This document shows, piece after piece, positions 1 to 7,953 of a DNA stretch of 64,000 nucleotides. Each line of letters opens with the position of its first letter. Position 1 is the first letter of the stretch. Origin of the DNA: Candidatus Thiovulum stygium (GTDB taxonomy: Bacteria; Campylobacterota; Campylobacteria; Campylobacterales; Thiovulaceae); contig CP091137.1 in assembly GCA_021582295.1 (NCBI GenBank), positions 1,258,001 to 1,322,000 of the forward strand. The letters run 5' to 3'. The notes under the pieces were generated by a model. That model had not been told where the DNA came from and searched no databases. It saw only the letters and a list, made by a program, of their open reading frames with translations. A program made the position numbers and the translations under genes.

Positions 1-1
1 T

Positions 2-1534
2 ACTATAATGGAAAATATATCTCGAGGTTATCCGCTTGACCATTTATTAATTGGTGATGTTGGTTTTGGAAAAACTGAAGTTGCTTTGAATATTATTTAT
101 GCTGTTGCAAAAAGCGGATTTCAAACTGCTTTTCTTGTGCCAACCACACTTTTAGCCCGACAACACTATTTAAATATATCTGACAGATTATATAATTTAG
201 GTATTAAATCTGCTCATCTTGATAAATTTATCAGTTTAAAAGATCGTAAAAATATTATTTCGCAAATTGCTAATGGTGAAATTGATTTAATTATCGGAAC
301 AACTTCGATTTTAGAACTTAAATTTAATAAACTTGCATTTTTAATTATTGACGAAGAACATAAATTTGGTGTTAAACAAAAGAGTCAAATGCAATTAAAT
401 TATTCAAATATTCATTCGCTTTCGATGAGTGCAACACCAATTCCTCGAACTTTGCATTCTGCACTTTCTCAAATTAAAACTATTTCACGACTTGAGACTC
501 CTCCTCAAGAACGAAAAGGAGTTAAAACTAGAGTTATAGAATATGACGAACCTATATTAAAACAGGCAATTTTACGAGAATTAAAAAGAGGCGGTCAAGT
601 TTTTTATATTTATAATTCTATTATTAAAATAGATAATAAAAAGCAATTTTTATTAAATATGCTACCTCATCTAAAAATTTTAATTTTGCATTCACAAGTT
701 AATCAAGGCATAACTGAAACTGAAATTTTGCGATTCGAACAGGGGGAATATGATCTTTTACTTTCAACTTCGATTATTGGTTCTGGAATTCATATTCCAA
801 ATGCGAATACAATTATCGTTGATGGAGCTGATCGTTTTGGTATTGCTGATTTGCATCAATTAAGAGGAAGAGTTGGGCGAGGCGAACGAGAAGGTTATTC
901 ATTTTTTGTAATCGAAAAAAGAGATTTATTGACTGAAAGTGGCACAAAAAGACTTCTTTCGCTTGAAGAAAATAGTCATCTCGGTAGTGGCAATATTCTC
1001 GCAATGCATGATTTGGAAATGCGAGGCGGTGGAAATATCGCTGGTGAAAGTCAAAGCGGACATATCGATGATATTGGTTATTCGCTTTATGTTCAATATC
1101 TCGAATATGAAATCTTAAAATTAACAAATAATTCTTCTGAACTTTCTGCAAATTTAAATTATGAAAATATTAATAAAGTTGATATTAGATTATCAATTGA
1201 TGGATATATTTCGCCTAAACTTGTTCATGATGATCGAGGTCGTTTAGATTTATATCGAAGAATTGCAGATTTAAAATCTATTGATGATGTTAATAAAATT
1301 AAATTTGAACTTATTGACCGTTTTGGAGAATTAGATATCTATACTGAACAATATCTTGAAATTATTAAAATTAAAATTTTAAGTGATTTGAAAAATGTGC
1401 TTATGATTTCAAATTCTGGCAAAAAAATAACTCTGCTATTAACTGATAATCGAAAGATTTTTTTAGATTCACCAACTCGTGATCACGATGATATATTAAA
1501 GACGATTTTAAATTTTTTAACTATTTCAAAATAA
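2..1534 (+). CDS. mfd: Transcription-repair coupling factor Mfd, C-terminal half (cut by window edge)
   Basis: Superfamily 2 DNA translocase that removes stalled RNA polymerase and recruits UvrA. The frame is open to the left edge, so the N-terminal UvrB-like and RNA-polymerase-binding parts lie outside; the first ATG at position 8 is internal. Counting from that ATG, Walker A (GDVGFGKTEVA) is at about residues 16-26. The DEEH box follows at about 113, SATPIPRT at about 140 and the helicase motif GRVGRG at about 290. The last 130 residues fit the TRCF domain that closes Mfd. RecG shares the motor but not this C-terminus or the GDVGFGKTEVA form. The next gene downstream starts only a few bases after the stop and is broken. 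Confidence 0.93.
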   Translation, partial: TIMENISRGYPLDHLLIGDVGFGKTEVALNIIYAVAKSGFQTAFLVPTTLLARQHYLNISDRLYNLGIKSAHLDKFISLKDRKNIISQIANGEIDLIIGTTSILELKFNKLAFLIIDEEHKFGVKQKSQMQLNYSNIHSLSMSATPIPRTLHSALSQIKTISRLETPPQERKGVKTRVIEYDEPILKQAILRELKRGGQVFYIYNSIIKIDNKKQFLLNMLPHLKILILHSQVNQGITETEILRFEQGEYDLLLSTSIIGSGIHIPNANTIIVDGADRFGIADLHQLRGRVGRGEREGYSFFVIEKRDLLTESGTKRLLSLEENSHLGSGNILAMHDLEMRGGGNIAGESQSGHIDDIGYSLYVQYLEYEILKLTNNSSELSANLNYENINKVDIRLSIDGYISPKLVHDDRGRLDLYRRIADLKSIDDVNKIKFELIDRFGELDIYTEQYLEIIKIKILSDLKNVLMISNSGKKITLLLTDNRKIFLDSPTRDHDDILKTILNFLTISK

Positions 1535-1542
1535 TTTTATAT

Positions 1543-1803
1543 TTGAAATTTATATTTAAACTATTCATTTTTTTATTATTTTTATTAAATAATCAGCTTC
1601 AAGCTTATACTAATAGTTATAGAATCCAAGAACTTCAAGATAAAATCGATAAATTAAAAAAAGATTAGAATCTAAAATTAAACGAATGAATAACCGTCGT
1701 TTTACAATAAATAGTGAAAATTTTATTGATAACGAAACAGATTTAATGTGGGAAAAAAATCAAAATATCAAAATGATGATTTAAAAGAATATTCTAATCG
1801 AGA
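1543..1803 (+). pseudogene. Broken DUF1566 (Lcl C-terminal-like) exported protein, cut by group II intron fragment
   Basis: From a TTG at 1543 the reading shows a signal peptide (a run of F and L residues ending LQA), then a short coiled coil (IQELQDKIDKLKK). The frame is lost at the A7 run 1656-1662. Adding one A continues it into RRFTINSENFIDNETDLMWEK, minus a second break at the A7 run 1753-1759, again fixed by one A. The stretch RFTI..NFIDN.T..MWEK matches the intact DUF1566 lipoprotein at 15.5-16.5 kb (RFTIRENVFIDNKTGYMWEK), so this is a paralogue. It stops where the intron motif GTGCG begins at 1804. The remaining DUF1566 domain is absent. Confidence 0.7.
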
Positions 1804-2047
1804 GTGCGATTCGTTAGATAGACGATAAAAACTATCTGATTTATACTAAAAGAAAGTATAAATTAACTGATATTTTGATTGCTGGAATGATAGAGTAACG
1901 ACTTGAAACGGCAAACCTGAAACTTCGATATGCAATGAGAATCGTTAAATTCAAATCGTATAAAGCTCGATAAAGACGGTTTTGGTGATACCCTAATTGT
2001 AGAAATACAAAGGAAATGCGACCTAGAGGTAGGCGAGTGTCACATGG
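1804..2047 (+). mobile_element. Group II intron 5' ribozyme fragment, copy 1
   Basis: Starts with GTGCG, the canonical group II intron 5' end (GUGYG). Early hairpins are visible: TTAGATAG/CTATCTGA, then TTTATACT/AGTATAAA. A conserved core follows (GGAATGATAGAGTAACGACT and neighbours), and a distal stem GTGATAC/GTGTCAC closes just before ACATGG. Copy 2 at 2153 carries compensatory changes in each of these stems. The core also occurs next to an HNH maturase fragment at 17.3-17.5 kb, which supports the intron assignment. No domain V-like hairpin or reverse-transcriptase reading frame follows, so this is an inactive 5' fragment. The spacer 2048-2152 holds only small hairpins. Confidence 0.75.
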
Positions 2048-2152
2048 ATCGGGGTTCTATAAAATTTTTATGGTGAGTATGTTACAAAAAGTAACGGACA
2101 AATTTCCGAATTCAATAGTCTAAACTAGAAATAAATCGAAAGGTTTATCCTC

Positions 2153-2397
2153 GTGCGATTCGTTAGTTAGACGAAATAAACAAATCTAACTGGTCTATAA
2201 ATAAATTATAGATTAACTGATATTTTGATTACTGGAATGAGAGAGTAACGACTCGAAACGGTAAGCCTGAGACTCCGATATGCGATAAGAATCGTTAAAT
2301 TCAAATCGTATAAAGCTCAGTGAAGTCGGTTTTGGTGTTAGCCTAAATATAGAAATATATAGGAAATGCGACTACGAGGGTAGCGACTAACACATGG
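2153..2397 (+). mobile_element. Group II intron 5' ribozyme fragment, copy 2
   Basis: A second, diverged copy in the same orientation. It starts GTGCGATTCG and ends ...CTAACACATGG, one base longer than copy 1. Stems covary: TTAGTTAGA/TCTAACTGG, TCTATAA/TTATAGA, and GTGTTAG/CTAACAC replacing GTGATAC/GTGTCAC. It ends a few bases before the coding sequence of nth and puts an in-frame TAG (2381-2383) ahead of it. No intron-encoded protein or domains V/VI can be seen. The sequence differences suggest two separate insertions or an old duplication, not a recent tandem copy. Confidence 0.75.
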
Positions 2398-2401
2398 AGA
2401 T

Positions 2402-3028
2402 ATATTTGAATCTGAACTTAAAATTGAAGTTATTAAAAATAAACTTTTTGAACTTTTTCCAAATCCAAAAAGTGAATTAATTTTTAAGAATAATTTCGAA
2501 TTACTCATTGCAGTTGTTTTATCAGCTCAATGCACAGATAAACGAGTGAATTTAATCACACCAAATTTATTTAAATTATTTCCAAATTCAAAAGAGATGG
2601 CAAAAACTGAAACTTATGAAATAGAAAAATTATTAGCTTCTTGTAATTTATATAAAAATAAATCTAAATATATTATAGAACTATCAAAACAACTTGAAAA
2701 TAATTTTAATGGAACAGTTCCATTGAATCAAAAAGATTTAATGAGTCTATCTGGAGTTGGTCAAAAAACAGCTAATGTTGTTATGTTAGAAAGTATTGGA
2801 GCAAATTTAATGGCAGTTGATACTCATGTCTTTAGAGTTGCACATCGTTTAGGTTTAACAAATTCAAAAACTCCAGAAAAAGTTGAACGAGACTTGACAA
2901 CTATTTTTAAAAAAGATTTGGGAAAATTACATGGTGCTTTTGTTCTTTTTGGTAGATATTTTTGCACTGCAAAAGAGCCAAAATGTAACAACTGTATTTT
3001 AATTAATGAGTGCAAATATCTTAATTAA
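2402..3028 (+). CDS. nth: Endonuclease III, start codon lost at intron fragment junction
   Basis: DNA glycosylase/AP lyase for oxidised pyrimidines. The helix-hairpin-helix LSGVGQKTANVV carries the catalytic Lys and VDTHVFRVAHR the catalytic Asp. The C-terminal iron-sulfur ligands have the expected spacing C-x6-C-x2-C-x5-C. Homology extends upstream of the first GTG (2546): NFELLIAVVLSAQCTDKR is classic Nth N-terminus. Reading from ATA at 2402 gives 208 residues, the usual family length. Between the in-frame TAG at 2381 and the GTG at 2546 there is no ATG, GTG or TTG. The intron fragment ending at 2397 therefore appears to have replaced the start region. Translation would need a non-standard start, or would give an N-terminally short and probably inactive protein. 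Confidence 0.85.
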   Translation: MFESELKIEVIKNKLFELFPNPKSELIFKNNFELLIAVVLSAQCTDKRVNLITPNLFKLFPNSKEMAKTETYEIEKLLASCNLYKNKSKYIIELSKQLENNFNGTVPLNQKDLMSLSGVGQKTANVVMLESIGANLMAVDTHVFRVAHRLGLTNSKTPEKVERDLTTIFKKDLGKLHGAFVLFGRYFCTAKEPKCNNCILINECKYLN

Positions 3029-3049
3029 AAATTTTTAATATAAATGTTA

Positions 3050-3055
3050 TAATTG
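3050..3055 (+). promoter_or_regulatory. Likely -10 box of galU promoter
   Basis: A perfect TATAAT, preceded by an AT-rich stretch without an obvious -35 box as is usual in Campylobacterota, lies 27 bases before the galU ATG. A GGAGA ribosome site follows at 3072-3076. Confidence 0.5.
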
Positions 3056-3082
3056 ATAGTTACAAAATTTCGGAGAAACGAA

Positions 3083-3907
3083 ATGTATAAATTAACTAAA
3101 TGCCTTTTTCCCGCTGCTGGTTATGGCACTAGATTTTTACCCGCAACTAAGTCTGTTCCAAAAGAGATGTTGCCTGTTCTTGATAAACCTCTTATTCATT
3201 ATGGTGTCGAAGAAGCTATTGATGCTGGTCTAAATGAAATTAATATTATTTTAGGTCGAGGCAAAAGTGCTATCGAAGATTATTTTGATAAAAATTATGA
3301 ACTTGAAACTGAACTCGCTGATAAACCTAAAAAATTAAAATTGCTTGACCCTATAAATAAGCTTTTAGCTCGAGGTACTTTTACTTTTCGTCGTCAAGGT
3401 GCTATGTTAGGTCTTGGTGATGCTATTTTTAAAGCAAAATCGATGATTGGCAATGAAGCTTTCGGCGTTGTTCTTGCTGATGATATCTGTGATTCTCAAT
3501 ATTTTCCTTCTGTTATGGCTCAAATGGTTGAAACTTATAATAAATATCAATGTTCTATCGTTGCAATTATGGAAGTTCCAATTTCTAAAAGTGAAAGTTA
3601 TGGAATTATCGATGGTGATGAGGTCGAAGCTGGAGTTTATCGAGTTAGTAAAATGATCGAAAAACCAAAACCTTCTGAAGCTCCAACTAATTTAGCAATT
3701 ATCGGAAGATATATTTTAAATCCTGATATTTTTCCAATGTTAGCTGAAATAAAAGCTGGTGCTGGTAGCGAAATTCAAATTACTGATGCACTTCAAAAAC
3801 TTGCTGAACAAGGCAAAGTTATAGCTCTTAAATTTAAAGGCAAACGATACGATTGCGGTTCAGTTGAAGGCTATGTTGAAGCTATAAATGGATTTTATAA
3901 TAAATAA
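3083..3907 (+). CDS. galU: UTP-glucose-1-phosphate uridylyltransferase
   Basis: Makes UDP-glucose from UTP and glucose 1-phosphate for surface polysaccharides. The N-terminal nucleotidyltransferase signature FPAAGYGTRFLPATKSVPKE includes the GxGTR loop and the following lysine. LADDI gives the metal-binding aspartate, and SYGIIDG and EKPKP are typical of GalU. The ATG at 3083 is preferred over an upstream in-frame ATT/ATG extension at 3053 because GGAGA sits 7 bases before it and the protein then starts right at the family N-terminus (274 residues). A copy of the GATGAGGT 8-mer lies inside at 3617. The gene stands alone with its own promoter. Confidence 0.95.
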   Translation: MYKLTKCLFPAAGYGTRFLPATKSVPKEMLPVLDKPLIHYGVEEAIDAGLNEINIILGRGKSAIEDYFDKNYELETELADKPKKLKLLDPINKLLARGTFTFRRQGAMLGLGDAIFKAKSMIGNEAFGVVLADDICDSQYFPSVMAQMVETYNKYQCSIVAIMEVPISKSESYGIIDGDEVEAGVYRVSKMIEKPKPSEAPTNLAIIGRYILNPDIFPMLAEIKAGAGSEIQITDALQKLAEQGKVIALKFKGKRYDCGSVEGYVEAINGFYNK

Positions 3908-3935
3908 AAAAATTTGAAAGTTTAAATATATAAAA

Positions 3936-4250
3936 ATGAGATCGATTGAAAAATTTGGAGAACTTCTTTTAAAAGTTCAAATTTCGATCTCATTGATTAT
4001 TTTTATTTTCGCTTTACCTCTTCAAATTGATAGAATTATTATCTTATCTTCATTAAGTGAAGATAAAATAGTAGTTGATTCTATATCAACAATAGATTTA
4101 AATAAACAAGTTAAACAAAAACAGACACTTATAAAACCTCATCTAACTTTATTTAAGATTCAATCTTTTTTATTATATTTTAATTATATAAATAATTTAC
4201 ACTCTATTAATCTAACAATAGATATTTTTCATCCTCCAAAATTTTCCTAA
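3936..4250 (+). CDS. Hypothetical small membrane protein
   Basis: A 104-residue reading frame with one strongly hydrophobic segment at about residues 15-35 (VQISISLIIFIFALPLQI). A polar, lysine- and serine-containing remainder follows. I recognise no family. The ribosome site is weak. An ACCTCATC copy sits at 4136. It could be a real small inner-membrane protein or chance coding in AT-rich DNA; no neighbour suggests a role. Confidence 0.4.
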   Translation: MRSIEKFGELLLKVQISISLIIFIFALPLQIDRIIILSSLSEDKIVVDSISTIDLNKQVKQKQTLIKPHLTLFKIQSFLLYFNYINNLHSINLTIDIFHPPKFS

Positions 4251-4302
4251 ATATATTTATGTTCTACTAAATAAAGAACTTTCTGTTTATTCGTCTCCTG
4301 TT

Positions 4303-4332
4303 ATAAGCTTAAGTATTAATATTTAAGCTTAT
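4303..4332. terminator. Perfect 10-bp inverted repeat between genes
   Basis: ATAAGCTTAA at 4303-4312 is repeated inverted at 4323-4332, with a 10-base loop. It sits between the hypothetical gene and mbnP and may end transcription or act as an operator for the metal-related genes that start 33 bases later. No T-run follows directly, so the terminator reading is tentative. Confidence 0.4.
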
Positions 4333-4364
4333 ATTAGACTCTATAAAAATATATTTAAATACAT

Positions 4365-5309
4365 ATGGAAAATAAAAAAATGAAAACTAGATATAAAAAT
4401 ATCTTAAATTTAAGCTTATCAGCTGTTACCGCTCTTTTGTTAGCTGGTTGTGGAAGCGATAGCGATTCTGATACAAACACAAGTTCAACTCAAACAGTAG
4501 CAATTTCAAAAAATGTTGAGATTAAATTTCTCGCAAAAGTTGGTGATGAAATTCTAAAATGTTCTGAAGATGGCAAAGCTAAAAAATATAATCGCATTGG
4601 TATAACTGGTGATGATAATATCACTATTAAAGATTTCAGATTTTTTGTTTCTGAATTTTCACTTGTTGATAGAGATGGTAAAGTTCATGAAATAAATTTA
4701 TCAAATAATGATTATCAATATAATGATATAAATCATAGTGAATCTGTTGCTATGCTTGATTTTGAAGATAGAACAGGCGATTGTAATGAGAGTGAAAACA
4801 ATTCTGCAACTTATACAAAAGTAATTGGAAAAGTTACTGAAGGCAATTGGTCAAAAATTAGATTTACTCTTGGTGTTCCACTTTGGCTAAATCATCATAA
4901 TCTTCCAGATATCGAAGCTCTTAATCATTCAAAAATGCATTGGAATTGGGCAACTGGTCGTAAATTTACAAAATTCGAAACTAAGCCAGATAGCAATCGT
5001 TCGATGACTTGGTATTTTCATTTAGGTTCAACTGGTTGTGTTGATGACAATATGTCTGGAGTTGTAACTTGTGCTCAACCAAATAGAATTGATATTGAAT
5101 TACCTTTTGATTCAATATCTCAAACAGTAGTTATAGATTATGCAAAAATTTTAGAAGATAGCGATATGTCTCTTGATCTTGGTGTTGCAAAAGGTTGTAT
5201 GAGTAGTTTAACTGATCCTGAATGCAAAGATATGTTTAAAAATATTGGTCTTGATGTTAATAAAAAAGATGGTATTTCTTCAAATCAAGATATTTTTTAT
5301 GTTCAGTAA
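4365..5309 (+). CDS. MbnP-like four-Cys copper-associated lipoprotein
   Basis: Partner protein of the 'metallo-mystery pair' (MbnP) family. An N-terminal lipoprotein signal ends in LLLAGC at about residue 29. The body shows the family landmarks: FRFFVSEFSLV near the start, MLDFEDRTGDC, WSKIRFTLGVP, MHWNWATGRKF, and the paired cysteines in GSTGCVDD...VVTC. Family members bind copper after their partner MbnH oxidises a tryptophan to kynurenine, and several Trp residues are present here. The gene lies 12 bases upstream of the di-haem partner, which strongly supports the assignment. An alternative start is the ATG at 4380. Confidence 0.85.
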   Translation: MENKKMKTRYKNILNLSLSAVTALLLAGCGSDSDSDTNTSSTQTVAISKNVEIKFLAKVGDEILKCSEDGKAKKYNRIGITGDDNITIKDFRFFVSEFSLVDRDGKVHEINLSNNDYQYNDINHSESVAMLDFEDRTGDCNESENNSATYTKVIGKVTEGNWSKIRFTLGVPLWLNHHNLPDIEALNHSKMHWNWATGRKFTKFETKPDSNRSMTWYFHLGSTGCVDDNMSGVVTCAQPNRIDIELPFDSISQTVVIDYAKILEDSDMSLDLGVAKGCMSSLTDPECKDMFKNIGLDVNKKDGISSNQDIFYVQ

Positions 5310-5321
5310 TAAACCTAAATC

Positions 5322-6470
5322 TTGAACATAAACAAACAGCTACTTTTATCATCAATTACACTATCTATTTATATTTTTTCTGGTTGTCAAAGCGAAATAA
5401 ATTCATTTGAAAAAGAGACCTCATCAAATATAAATAGAGACTTTAAATGGGAATTGCCAAATGGGGTAATTCCCCCTAGAGTTCCAGAAAGTAATCCGAT
5501 GAGTAGCGATAAAGTTAAACTTGGAAGATTTCTATTTTATGATAAAAAATTAAGCGGAAATGAAACTTTTTCATGTTCAAGTTGTCATTTTCAAGAGTTT
5601 GCTTTTGCTGATAAAAATAAAGTCGGAATCGGTTCAACTGGCGAATTTAATATTCGTAATCCTCAACATCTTACAAATTCTGCTTATTACACAACTTTAT
5701 CTTGGGCAAATCCTGCAATTGGAACTCTTGAACGATTTATTATTTTGCCTTTAACTGGTGATTCTCCAATTGAAATGGGTGTTATCGATAAAGAGACTGA
5801 ACAAAAGGTTTTAGCTCGTTTTGAAACCAATGAGACTTATATAAATATGTTTAACTTGGCTTTTCCAAATGATCCGCGAATTACTCTTGATAATATTGTT
5901 AAAGCTTTAGCTACTTTTATAAGAACTATGAATTCGTTCAATTCTCCTTATGATCGTTACACTCGAGGCGAACGAGATGCTATGAGTGAAGCTCAAAAAC
6001 GAGGAATGAATATATTTTTCGGTGAAAAAGCTGAATGTTTTCATTGTCATGATGGTGAAAATTTCAGTGATTCAACAGCAAATGAAAAAAGTTTTTTTAT
6101 CGAACAAAATTTTCATAATATAGGTTTATATAAAAGATATAAAGATGGTAATGGCGGACTATTTGAAAATAGTCAAAATGAATCTGATCATGGCAAATTC
6201 CGAGTTCCAAGTTTGAGAAATGTTGAAGTTACAGCTCCATATATGCATGATGGTTCAATGGCAACTCTCGATGAGATAATAGATTTACATAGCAATGGCG
6301 GTCGTGGTGATGGAATTCAAAATCCAAATTTAGATCCGCTAATTTCTGCTAAAAAATTTACAGTTGATGAAAAAGCTGATTTAATAGAATTTTTAAAATC
6401 TTTAACTGATCAAGAGTTATTAACTAATCAGAAATTATCAAATCCATTTATAAATAAAAGCGAAAATTAA
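5322..6470 (+). CDS. MbnH-like di-haem cytochrome c / MauG-type peroxidase, lipoprotein
   Basis: Partner enzyme of MbnP. TTG start; the signal peptide ends in IFSGC, suggesting a lipoprotein. Two c-type haem sites are visible, CSSCH at about residue 84 and CFHCH at about 239. Between them lie the MbnH-type stretches PRVPESNPM, KLGRFLFYDKKLSG, AFADKNKVGIGSTGE and LSWANP. The C-terminal APYMHDGSMATLDEII is usual in this bacterial cytochrome c peroxidase/MauG superfamily. By family knowledge it acts in the periplasm on MbnP. An ACCTCATC copy is at 5418. Conventional cytochrome c peroxidase is less likely because of the MbnP neighbour. Confidence 0.87.
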   Translation: MNINKQLLLSSITLSIYIFSGCQSEINSFEKETSSNINRDFKWELPNGVIPPRVPESNPMSSDKVKLGRFLFYDKKLSGNETFSCSSCHFQEFAFADKNKVGIGSTGEFNIRNPQHLTNSAYYTTLSWANPAIGTLERFIILPLTGDSPIEMGVIDKETEQKVLARFETNETYINMFNLAFPNDPRITLDNIVKALATFIRTMNSFNSPYDRYTRGERDAMSEAQKRGMNIFFGEKAECFHCHDGENFSDSTANEKSFFIEQNFHNIGLYKRYKDGNGGLFENSQNESDHGKFRVPSLRNVEVTAPYMHDGSMATLDEIIDLHSNGGRGDGIQNPNLDPLISAKKFTVDEKADLIEFLKSLTDQELLTNQKLSNPFINKSEN

Positions 6471-6472
6471 CT

Positions 6473-7479
6473 ATGAAATTATTAATAATTTATATTTTAT
6501 TTTTTAATTACCTCATCGCTCACGGTTCAATTTCTAATAATAATCAAAGATTTAGCGGTTATCTTGATTCGTTATGGAATTTTAAAAATAATCCAACTAT
6601 TGAACATATTGGTTTGAGTTGGCAAGAAAAATTATTCAGTGATGATCTTGAAATTTATCTAAATTTAAATCATCATCGAGGTAGTGAATGGAATGGCGAA
6701 AATTTAATTGAAGCTCTATATTTAGATTATATTAAAAAGTTTCATATTGGTCGAATTCCTCATAAATTTGGTTATATCGATAATTTTTCAAATCGTCCAT
6801 ATATTTTAGATAGATTGATGTCTCAACTTTTTGTTGATGGTTTTGCTATGGGTCATAATTTCGGTAATTATAAAATATATATATATTCTGGTAATAATAA
6901 TATAAAATTTATAACTGGAATAGATTTTAATTTTTATAATTTTTATATAAATATTTTGGCTGGAATTTTAGATAAACAAGATGGGCTAGTTAATAATTTA
7001 ACTGAAAATTCTCATTCGCATTCTCACGGTTCAACTGGTTCGGAATGTGAGAATTTAAGTGGCGATGAGGTCTGTTTAAATGATAATAAAAATATTTATA
7101 ATATTGACATTGGATATAAAAATAGCTATTTAAATATATCTACAAAACTTTTTGTTTTTGATCGCGAAGGCAATGGTCGAGATAAAAATTATTTAGTTGA
7201 ATTTAGCGGTAAAGATTATTCATTAGTTAATGAAATTATCTATAAAATTTATAATTTAGATATAGCTTTTAGAAATGAAAATATCTGGTTTAAAAAAGAT
7301 TTTTATGGAAACGGCTCTTCTGAAATTGCAAAAAAATCTCTCCAAATAGTTTGGATGTTGAAAAGATTAATACTTTTGCAATTTTATATAAATTTAATAA
7401 GAATATTTTGATGAGATTTGAAATAGAAGATAGTAAAATTAATCAAACTGAAAAACTATCATTTATTTTTAAATTTTAA
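6473..7479 (+). CDS. Outer-membrane beta-barrel protein with His-rich loop; frameshift near the 3' end
   Basis: Third gene of the MbnP/MbnH cluster, two bases after mbnH. A signal peptide is followed by alternating aromatic/polar strands typical of a porin-like barrel. A loop at about residue 180 reads HSHSHGSTGSECE, suggestive of metal binding. The open frame ends at 7411 with an unconvincing tail. Adding one A to the A7 run at 7330-7336 gives a continuation ending at 7479 in LSFIFKF, a proper barrel C-terminus with terminal Phe. So the gene is either frameshifted, slippage-rescued or misread. It may supply metal to, or take it from, the pair; that is inference from position. Confidence 0.65.
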
Positions 7480-7486
7480 AATAATT

Positions 7487-7549
7487 TCAGCTTAAAACAT
7501 GCTTTTTTTATTGGTTAAAAAACAATATTTTTTGGCTATTTTAAGCTGA
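7487..7549. terminator. Convergent terminator hairpin
   Basis: TCAGCTTAAAA (7487-7497) pairs with TTTTAAGCTGA (7539-7549) across a long AT-rich loop, followed by a T-run. It lies between the barrel gene on the plus strand and the Csx20-like gene on the minus strand and can serve both. Confidence 0.6.
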
Positions 7550-7553
7550 TTTT

Positions 7554-7940
7554 TTATAACTCTCGATATATTATATGCTCAAAAGTATGAGATACATGAA
7601 CTTTATTTCCATCTGTTATCTCTTTTGCAACTCTTTTATTTGTAGAACTAACAGGTATAATTTTTATTTCGCGACAAAATTTTGCTAAATAAAAAGTTGC
7701 CGAATAATCACCTTGCACAAGAGCAACATCTTGAAACGATGAGGTCTCTTTTAACCATTTTGTTATTGGTTCTATAAATTTTACCACCTCATCGTTCGAA
7801 AATTCAGCTGGAATTTGACTCCACATATTTTGAAAATTTTCAGGCAAATTTACAAATTCATCTATATTATAAGTTTTAATTGCATCTTCTCGTTGTGATT
7901 CTGTTAATTTGTGGCTAAATAATAAAAACATTTTTCTCAT
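7554..7940 (-). CDS. Csx20-like protein (type III CRISPR ancillary, candidate ring nuclease)
   Basis: A 128-residue protein that I match from memory to the Csx20 family. The N-terminus has FLLFSHKLT..Q..DA, then EFVNLPENFQNMWSQIP. A central ALVQGDYSATFYLAKFC and a final IPVSSTNKRVAKE...HTFEHIIYREL complete the pattern. Csx20 proteins accompany type III CRISPR loci and, with Csx15/Csx16, have been proposed to degrade cyclic oligoadenylate messengers. Here no cas gene or array is near. Instead it is the third gene of a tight minus-strand group with two small membrane proteins, 13 bases after the middle one, with an AGGAG ribosome site. It carries two motif copies (ACCTCATC at 7786, GATGAGGT at 7738). 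Confidence 0.68.
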   Translation of the reverse strand: MRKMFLLFSHKLTESQREDAIKTYNIDEFVNLPENFQNMWSQIPAEFSNDEVVKFIEPITKWLKETSSFQDVALVQGDYSATFYLAKFCREIKIIPVSSTNKRVAKEITDGNKVHVSHTFEHIIYREL

Positions 7941-7953
7941 TAGTAATTATCTC

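Noticed and set aside
813-1151. 112-residue minus-strand frame inside mfd
   Set aside because: Antisense shadow of conserved mfd motifs; no ribosome site or family.
1804-2397. Riboswitch or other small regulatory RNA
   Set aside because: The GTGCG start and the occurrence of the same core beside an HNH maturase fragment at 17.3 kb favour group II intron pieces.
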